Source: JBELHR01 sp049606855 (GTDB lineage: Bacteria > Bacteroidota > Bacteroidia > Flavobacteriales > Flavobacteriaceae). Taken from it: a DNA stretch of 64,000 nt. How positions within the stretch are numbered: position 1 is the stretch's first letter; the number at the start of each line of letters is the position of its first letter. The DNA lies in the NCBI GenBank assembly GCA_049606855.1, contig JBMYVY010000001.1, positions 248,001 through 312,000 of the forward strand. The letters are read 5' to 3'. Under the pieces are notes generated by a model. The model worked only from the letters and a program-made list of their open reading frames with translations, did not search any database and was not told where the DNA came from. Below are positions 58,883 through 64,000 of this stretch, in pieces. The translations under genes were made by a program, and so were the position numbers.

Positions 58883-61075
58883 TTAATTGGCTACATCATT
58901 AATAAATTTGATTCTCATCAATCGCAGTTCTTCTTCGTCATAATCCCCGTCAAATTCATCCAATGCCTCTTGTATTTTGTCGGATTCAGCTTCCATGAAA
59001 TAATCGAATATTTCTTCCATTTGGTCTTCGTCCAATATATCTTCTAAATAATAATCAATATTAATCTTTGTTCCTGAGAAAACAATGGACTCCAGTATTT
59101 TAATAAAGGCATCCATTTCCAACCCTTTGGCCTTGGCAATATCATCCAAAGGAATTTTTTTATCTGTATTTTGAATTACAAATAATTTCAATCCAGAATT
59201 TTCACCTGTTGATTTCACTACTAAATCATCAGCTCTTGTAATACCATTATCCTCAACATAAAGCTTAATTAAATCAATAAAAGGCTTACCAAATTTCCTT
59301 GCTTTTCCTTCACCTACCCCATGAATGTTCAGCAACTCATCCATCGTAATAGGATATTTGAGGCACATATCTTCAAGTGAGGGATCTTGAAATACTGCAA
59401 AAGGAGGTACTCCATTTTTAGCTCCAACTTTTTTTCTCAGTTCTTTCAATTGCTTCATGAGCAATTTGTCACCTCCGCTAATTTTGCTAGGCTTAATCAC
59501 GTTTACTTTATCTTCATCAGAATAAACATGATCATAGGTCATCATAAAAGAACTTGGATTATCGATATAATACCATCCCTTATCCGTCAGTTTTAATACC
59601 CCGTATAGCTCCAATTCTTTTTTCAAAAAATCATTTACAAAGCCCTGTCGAATTAAGGCTATCCAATAACTGATATCCTTGTCTTTTCCACAGCCAAAAA
59701 ATGGTTTTTGATCCGTTTTATGAGATTTAAGCATGGCATTTGATTGACCAACCATGGTAGCAGCTAAATCCTTCATTTTGTACTTTTCCTTAGTATCTCT
59801 AACTACCTCTAATAACAAGAGTAATTGATTCTGAGCTTGCTCTCTCTTCTTAGGATTCCTGGTATTATCATCCATATCGGCCCCAAGTCCATTGACTTCA
59901 TCAAAATCTTCTCCAAAATAGTGAAGGAGGTACTTTCTTCTGCTCATAGCGGTTTCTGCATAGGCCACAACGTCCTGTAACAAAGCATGTCCTATCTCTT
60001 GTTCAGCAACAGGCTTACCCGACATGAATTTTTCGAGTTTTTCAATATCCTTGTAGGCATAGAACGCTAAACAATAACCTTCTCCACCATCCCTACCGGC
60101 ACGGCCAGTTTCTTGATAATAACTTTCCAAACTCTTGGGCATGTCATAATGTATGACAAAACGCACATCAGGCTTGTCAATACCCATACCAAAAGCTATA
60201 GTCGCAACCACTATATCGGCCTCTTCCATCAAAAACATATCTTGGTGCCTAGCTCTTACCTTAGCCTCTAATCCAGCGTGATACGGTATCGCATTGAGGC
60301 CATTGACTTGAAGCAATTGAGCAACTTCTTCAACCTTCTTACGAGAAAGACAGTAAATTATACCTGATTTACCTTCTCTTTCTCTTACAAAACGTATAAT
60401 GTCACTGTTAACCTGAGCTGTTTTTGGTCGGACTTCATAAAACAGATTTGGTCTATTGAAGGATGCTTTAAAGACATTAGCGTCATGCATCCCTAAAGTT
60501 TTAATTATATCTTCTTGTACCTTTTCTGTTGCAGTAGCAGTTAAACCAATTACTGGAACATCATCAATCCTTGAAATTATAGACTTTAAGTTTCTGTACT
60601 CTGGTCTGAAAACATGACCCCACTCAGAAATACAATGCGCCTCATCTATAGCTACAAAAGAAAGGCTTTGATCCTTTAAAAAGTCAACATACTCATCTTT
60701 AGTAAGCGATTCAGGTGCAACATAAAGTAATTTTGTAACTCCTGATCGGATATCCTCCTTAACACGCTCTACATCCCCTTTGTTTAGAGATGAATTCAAA
60801 ACATGTGCGACACCTGAGTGATCAGATATACCACGAATAGCATCTACCTGGTTCTTCATTAGAGCAATCAATGGTGAGACTACAATAGCTGTCCCCTCAC
60901 TCATTAGCGCTGGCAGTTGATAACACAAAGACTTCCCTCCTCCTGTAGGCATAATGACAAAAGTGTCATGCCCGGAGAGTATACTTTTAACAACGTCCTC
61001 TTGCAAGCCTCTAAAAACTGAAAACCCAAAATACTTTTTCAGCCCAGCGTACAATTCATTTTCATCTACATTCAT
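58883..61075 (-). CDS. recQ: ATP-dependent DNA helicase RecQ
   Basis: A 730-residue 3'-5' helicase. Helicase motifs: IMPTGGGKSLCYQLPAL (Walker A), DEAHCISEWGHVFRPEY (DEAH box with aromatic-rich loop), IGLTATAT and QETGRAGRDG. The RQC domain follows, ending near residue 520, then an HRDC domain (VPPFAVFQDPSLEDMCLKYP) at about 550-620 and an acidic C-terminus (IFDYFMEAESDKIQEALDEFDGDYDEEE, in pieces). The tail extends well beyond E. coli RecQ (609 residues) as in Bacteroidota. Starts the recQ-DUF6495-trmH transcript. Confidence 0.96.
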   Translation of the reverse strand: MNVDENELYAGLKKYFGFSVFRGLQEDVVKSILSGHDTFVIMPTGGGKSLCYQLPALMSEGTAIVVSPLIALMKNQVDAIRGISDHSGVAHVLNSSLNKGDVERVKEDIRSGVTKLLYVAPESLTKDEYVDFLKDQSLSFVAIDEAHCISEWGHVFRPEYRNLKSIISRIDDVPVIGLTATATEKVQEDIIKTLGMHDANVFKASFNRPNLFYEVRPKTAQVNSDIIRFVREREGKSGIIYCLSRKKVEEVAQLLQVNGLNAIPYHAGLEAKVRARHQDMFLMEEADIVVATIAFGMGIDKPDVRFVIHYDMPKSLESYYQETGRAGRDGGEGYCLAFYAYKDIEKLEKFMSGKPVAEQEIGHALLQDVVAYAETAMSRRKYLLHYFGEDFDEVNGLGADMDDNTRNPKKREQAQNQLLLLLEVVRDTKEKYKMKDLAATMVGQSNAMLKSHKTDQKPFFGCGKDKDISYWIALIRQGFVNDFLKKELELYGVLKLTDKGWYYIDNPSSFMMTYDHVYSDEDKVNVIKPSKISGGDKLLMKQLKELRKKVGAKNGVPPFAVFQDPSLEDMCLKYPITMDELLNIHGVGEGKARKFGKPFIDLIKLYVEDNGITRADDLVVKSTGENSGLKLFVIQNTDKKIPLDDIAKAKGLEMDAFIKILESIVFSGTKINIDYYLEDILDEDQMEEIFDYFMEAESDKIQEALDEFDGDYDEEELRLMRIKFINDVAN

Positions 61076-61221
61076 TGTTGAAATTATCTATTTTTAGATA
61101 CATTTGCTGTCGTTATTAGCGTTTAGCTCTTAAAGTAAATTTAACATAAATATTTATTTATTACAATGTTTAGAAAGGCTTTAGTTTAAATTTAAGTCTT
61201 TTATAAACAGATTGTTAGTTC

Positions 61222-61237
61222 AAATTGAATTCAATTT
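61222..61237. repeat. 16-bp perfect palindrome directly upstream of tatC
   Basis: AAATTGAATTCAATTT is exactly self-complementary and ends at the base before the tatC ATG, so the hairpin would include the ribosome-binding region. Because the region is A/T-only except for two G and C pairs, chance cannot be excluded. Confidence 0.55.
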
Positions 61238-62068
61238 ATGGCGAATAATAAAAATGAAATGTCTTTTTTGGGACATTTGGAAGAACTGCGGTGGCACTTA
61301 GTTCGCTCATTTGTAGCGATCTTTGCACTGGCAGTTGTACTTTTCATATTTCAAACTCAAGTTTATGAGTATTTTCTTCTGGCACACCTCAAACCAGACT
61401 TCATTACCTATCAATGGTTTTGCGAAGCTTTTGGCAGTATTGGAATTGAAAGTAGTTTTTGTAATGTAAACTTTCCTCAGAAATTACAAAGTTTATCATT
61501 GACCAACCAATTGATGAATTCTCTTTGGACTTCAGCCATTTTAGGCTTAATCCTAGCCTTCCCATACATTATCTATGAACTTTGGAAGTTTATAGCTCCT
61601 GGGCTGCATGAAAATGAAAGAAAAAACTCAAGAGGGTTTATTTTTGTTACCTCATTTCTCTTTTTTCTTGGACTTTTATTCAGTTATTTCATCATTTGTC
61701 CAATGTCTGTTTATTTCTTCTACAATTATCAAATTACCGATTTGATTGTTAATAATTTTCAATTTGAGTCTTATATATCGATAATTACTAACGCCTTGTT
61801 GGGGATTTCCCTGGTCTTTGAGCTTCCTGTATTAATCTATTTTCTATCTAAAGCAGGGCTTGTTACACCTCAATTCTTGAAGACCTACAGAAAACACGCC
61901 TTAGTGGTAATTTTAATATTATCGGCAATTATTACTCCTCCTGATATAGCAAGTCAGATAATTGTTTCAATTCCTGTGATGTTCCTCTATGAAATTGGGA
62001 TTTATATCTCTAAATTTGTAGAGAAGAAAAGATTAAAAAAAGAGAAACAATTATCCAATGTCAAATAA
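61238..62068 (+). CDS. tatC: Twin-arginine translocase subunit TatC
   Basis: A 276-residue inner-membrane protein with six helices, the receptor part of the Tat export system for folded proteins. MSFLGHLEELRWHLVRS at the N-terminus is the TatC signature, and the region FIAPGLHENERKNSRGF with the conserved Glu after the second helix is typical. The loop at ~45-85 with three cysteines is longer than in E. coli. It overlaps the next gene by 11 bases; tatA is not in the window. Confidence 0.95.
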   Translation: MANNKNEMSFLGHLEELRWHLVRSFVAIFALAVVLFIFQTQVYEYFLLAHLKPDFITYQWFCEAFGSIGIESSFCNVNFPQKLQSLSLTNQLMNSLWTSAILGLILAFPYIIYELWKFIAPGLHENERKNSRGFIFVTSFLFFLGLLFSYFIICPMSVYFFYNYQITDLIVNNFQFESYISIITNALLGISLVFELPVLIYFLSKAGLVTPQFLKTYRKHALVVILILSAIITPPDIASQIIVSIPVMFLYEIGIYISKFVEKKRLKKEKQLSNVK

Positions 62069-62405
62069 AGTAGACGAATTTGAGGCTTACAGAGATAAAA
62101 TGAATAAAAAAATTCTCTCTGAAGACAATAAAGTAATAAAACGTATCTTTAATCTAGATACAAATGCCTTTAAACCTGGACATTTAGACGAAAATACAAA
62201 AGAGTTGTTAGGTTTAGTAGCTTCAGTAGTTTTGAGATGTGATGACTGCGTAGCCTATCACTTGCAAACTTGTCATAAACTCGGAATAACCAAGGAACAA
62301 GTAATGGAAACCTTATCAATTGGCACTCTAATTGGAGGAACAATTGTTATTCCACATCTAAGGAGGGCTTACGAGTTTTGGGAAGATTTGGAGGCAAAAA
62401 ATTAA
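62058..62405 (+). CDS. Carboxymuconolactone decarboxylase / AhpD-like protein
   Basis: A 115-residue all-helical protein. The AhpD-type thiol site is CDDC in VVLRCDDCVAYHLQTCHKLG, with the downstream His that completes the redox motif (CxxCxxxH). AhpD proteins relay electrons to peroxiredoxins, but many family members are not tested. It overlaps tatC by 11 bases and is 4 bases before lptB, an order I recall as common in Flavobacteriia, suggesting an envelope-redox link (inference). Confidence 0.9.
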   Translation: MSNKVDEFEAYRDKMNKKILSEDNKVIKRIFNLDTNAFKPGHLDENTKELLGLVASVVLRCDDCVAYHLQTCHKLGITKEQVMETLSIGTLIGGTIVIPHLRRAYEFWEDLEAKN

Positions 62406-62409
62406 ATAA

Positions 62410-63147
62410 ATGAAATTAATAGCAAATAATATTCAAAAAATTTACGGCAGTCGAAAGGTTGTGAAGGGAGTTTCATTAGAGGTTGAGCAAGGAGAAATCA
62501 TAGGTCTTCTTGGCCCAAATGGAGCTGGAAAGACAACTTCATTCTACATGATTGTGGGAATGGTTCAGCCAAATTTTGGAAGTATCTATTTGGATGATAA
62601 AGAAATTACTAAATTCCCGATGTACAAAAGGGCTCAAAATGGAGTTGGGTATTTAGCTCAAGAAGCATCAGTATTCAGAAAACTATCTGTTGAGGACAAT
62701 ATTCTTTCTGTACTTCAATTTACTGGAAGAACAAAAAATGAACAAAAAGAGAAACTTGAATCATTAATTGAAGAATTTTCTCTTGGCCATGTAAGAAAAA
62801 ATCGAGGAGACTTACTCTCAGGGGGTGAACGAAGAAGAACTGAGATTGCCAGATGCCTTGCTTCAGACCCAAAATTCATTTTGTTAGATGAGCCTTTCGC
62901 AGGTGTAGATCCTATTGCTGTTGAAGATATTCAAAGTATTGTTGCGCATTTAAAAGACAAGAATATTGGAATACTTATTACCGATCACAATGTTCAAGAG
63001 ACCTTAGCAATTACTGACCGGACCTATTTGATGTTTGAAGGGAGTATTCTTAAAGAAGGAACACCAGAGGAATTAGCTCAAGATGAAACGGTAAGACGTG
63101 TGTACTTGGGGGAAAGTTTTCAGCTTAAAGAAAACCGCTTTAAGTAA
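62410..63147 (+). CDS. lptB: LPS export ABC transporter ATPase
   Basis: A 245-residue ATPase that powers extraction of lipopolysaccharide from the inner membrane together with LptFG. Walker A GPNGAGKTT, signature LLSGGERRRTEIARCLA, Walker B FILLDEPFAGVDPIAV and the H-loop LITDHNVQETLA are all LptB-typical. LptF and LptG are not in the window. It converges on pssA with an 8-base overlap and no terminator between them. Confidence 0.96.
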   Translation: MKLIANNIQKIYGSRKVVKGVSLEVEQGEIIGLLGPNGAGKTTSFYMIVGMVQPNFGSIYLDDKEITKFPMYKRAQNGVGYLAQEASVFRKLSVEDNILSVLQFTGRTKNEQKEKLESLIEEFSLGHVRKNRGDLLSGGERRRTEIARCLASDPKFILLDEPFAGVDPIAVEDIQSIVAHLKDKNIGILITDHNVQETLAITDRTYLMFEGSILKEGTPEELAQDETVRRVYLGESFQLKENRFK

Positions 63148-63826
63148 ACTTATTTTTTAAAATAGACCACAGTACATAGAGTAAAATTATCCATGACATA
63201 CTTGCTATACCTAGAATTACTACTAGCGCTGTGACAAAAATCAAAAAGACAAAAGTCCATTTATTATCTTTCCAAGAATAATTCTTGAATTTTAACGAGA
63301 ACAAAGGTATTTCCGCATTGAGAATTATACACCCAAAAATCCCGACTGCATAAACAAGAGCTAGACTCAATTCAAAAGGCATAAAGACCATCCCCCCTAT
63401 CAACAACGCATTTGCAGGAGTTGGCAAGCCTATGAAAGAATCGGTTTGCCTTGTATCAATATTAAACTTAGCCAATCTATAAGCCGAAGCAAGCGGACAT
63501 AAAAAAGCTATAAATGGCCAAGGAATAAATTCTTGAGATTCAAAAAAATTATAATCAAACCCTCTGGAGAGCAATACAAACCATATCATTCCTGGCGCAA
63601 CTCCTGAAGTAACTACATCAGCAAGCGAGTCGAGTTGTTTCCCAAGCTCTCCTTGAACATTTAAAAGTCTCGCGACAAAACCATCGAAAAAATCAAATAA
63701 AATCCCTGCCATTATGCAATAAACTGCAAATTTCAAATCACCTACAACTGCAAAAAGAATTGCGAAAAGACCTGCTGACAAATTCATTAAGGTCAATAAG
63801 TTCGGAACGTGTTTTTTCAAGATCAA
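63140..63826 (-). CDS. pssA: CDP-alcohol phosphatidyltransferase, likely phosphatidylserine synthase
   Basis: A 228-residue integral membrane enzyme. The CDP-alcohol motif DGxxAR...GxxxD...D is visible as FDGFVARLLNVQGELGKQLDSLADVVTSG (in pieces), with about six helices around it. The start LTLMNLSAGLFAILFA is typical of PssA type II, which makes phosphatidylserine, the precursor of phosphatidylethanolamine. The serine preference is inferred from overall similarity. Confidence 0.88.
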   Translation of the reverse strand: MILKKHVPNLLTLMNLSAGLFAILFAVVGDLKFAVYCIMAGILFDFFDGFVARLLNVQGELGKQLDSLADVVTSGVAPGMIWFVLLSRGFDYNFFESQEFIPWPFIAFLCPLASAYRLAKFNIDTRQTDSFIGLPTPANALLIGGMVFMPFELSLALVYAVGIFGCIILNAEIPLFSLKFKNYSWKDNKWTFVFLIFVTALVVILGIASMSWIILLYVLWSILKNKFT

Positions 63827-63864
63827 TAATTTTGAGTAAAAATACAGAATTCAACCCAAATAAC

Positions 63865-63872
63865 TATCTTTA
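63865..63872 (+). promoter_or_regulatory. Near-consensus -7 box of the DUF4105 gene
   Basis: TATCTTTA, one base away from TAnnTTTG, 23 bases before the start at 63896. Confidence 0.4.
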
Positions 63873-63895
63873 GACTTTATAATCGACCTCTATAC

Positions 63896-64000
63896 ATGAG
63901 ATTTACTTTTCTATTTATTATTTTTATTAGCCTTAGTTCCCATGCCCAAAACAGCGAGTTATCTGTACTAACCTGCGGCCCTGGAACAGAACTTTACTCG
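63896..64000 (+). CDS. DUF4105 / Lnb-N-terminal-like exported protein, N-terminal part
   Basis: The frame begins with ATG at 63896 and runs off the window after 35 codons. It reads as a signal peptide (FTFLFIIFISLSSHAQ), cleaved after Ala-Gln or close by, then SELSVLTCGPGTELYS. The LTCGPGTELYS segment is the opening of the DUF4105 family (periplasmic, related to the N-terminal domain of lipoprotein N-acyltransferase Lnb), where the Cys is conserved. Only the start is visible, so the call rests on about 12 residues. Confidence 0.7.
   Translation, partial: MRFTFLFIIFISLSSHAQNSELSVLTCGPGTELYS

Noticed and set aside
1..64000. CRISPR arrays, insertion sequences, prophage, tRNA and rRNA genes
   Set aside because: I looked for regular repeats, transposase-like frames, terminal inverted repeats and cloverleaf sequences in the intergenic spaces and found none; gaps are short and explained by promoters and terminators, except 13197-13332.

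Overview
The window is a gene-dense, AT-rich stretch of chromosome from a member of the Bacteroidota, most likely a marine member of the Flavobacteriales. The evidence is family-level. It carries an LpxC-FabZ fusion, a PorX-type response regulator of the type IX secretion system, an Oar-like TonB-dependent receptor and a NagB/PIG-L fusion. It also has several proteins known mainly from this phylum (DUF4199, DUF5606, DUF6495, DUF4105 and the flavobacterial protein often mislabelled tRNA guanine-N1 methyltransferase). Many starts are preceded by the TAnnTTTG -7 box of Bacteroidota. No prophage, insertion sequence, CRISPR array, tRNA or rRNA was seen; almost everything reads as core genome in short operons.

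Layout. 1-6.6 kb (+): end of an amidohydrolase, a SpoU rRNA/tRNA methyltransferase, a Ste24-like M48 protease, RelA/SpoT, a Fur-family regulator and PurA. 6.7-13.0 kb (-): a large Oar-like outer-membrane receptor, the rpsF-rpsR-rplI ribosomal operon, an Omp85-like barrel and a small transaldolase, followed by the signal recognition particle RNA gene. 13.3-18.4 kb (+): DUF4199 protein, a dolichol-phosphate-mannose-synthase-like glycosyltransferase, a phosphohexomutase and an MsbA-like ABC exporter. 18.4-22.6 kb: CCA-adding enzyme and TsaC (-) diverge from RuvX, Def, DUF5606 and MazG (+). 22.7-28.1 kb: an amino-sugar locus in which a sodium symporter and NagB/PIG-L (-) diverge from a LacI-family regulator and a PepSY protein (+) across a near-perfect 22 bp operator. 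28.1-33.7 kb: two small membrane proteins, ValS, a DUF1573 protein and an aspartic protease with a PDZ domain.

33.9-40.1 kb (+): aminotransferase, MurB, a small Cys-rich membrane protein, a glycosyltransferase, an ECF sigma factor, an Nramp-related transporter without the canonical metal motif, and LipA. 40.3-45.0 kb (-): prohibitin-like protein, PatB C-S lyase, then a three-gene unit (SigZ-like sigma factor with a cysteine-rich tail, a CC-motif thioredoxin-like protein and a permease), and FabG. 45-54.1 kb (-): M16 lipoprotein peptidase, SucD, and an HD-hydrolase/LpxD/LpxC-FabZ/LpxA/EF-P operon. 54.2-57.8 kb (+): PorX, TsaE, alanine dehydrogenase and a small membrane-anchored protein. 57.7-61.1 kb (-): TrmH, DUF6495 and RecQ. 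61.2-64 kb: TatC, an AhpD-like protein and LptB (+), PssA (-), and the beginning of a DUF4105 protein.

The genes serve cell-envelope assembly (LpxA/C/D, FabZ, FabG, LptB, MsbA-like, MurB, PssA, TatC, PorX), translation (S6, S18, L9, EF-P, ValS, Def, CCA, TsaC, TsaE, SRP RNA, tRNA/rRNA methylases) and stringent/nucleotide control (RelA/SpoT, MazG, HD hydrolase). The least explained pieces are the SigZ-thioredoxin-permease unit, the motif-altered Nramp relative, and a small membrane protein preceded by a long inverted repeat. All names come from reading motifs and remembered family features; no database search was run.
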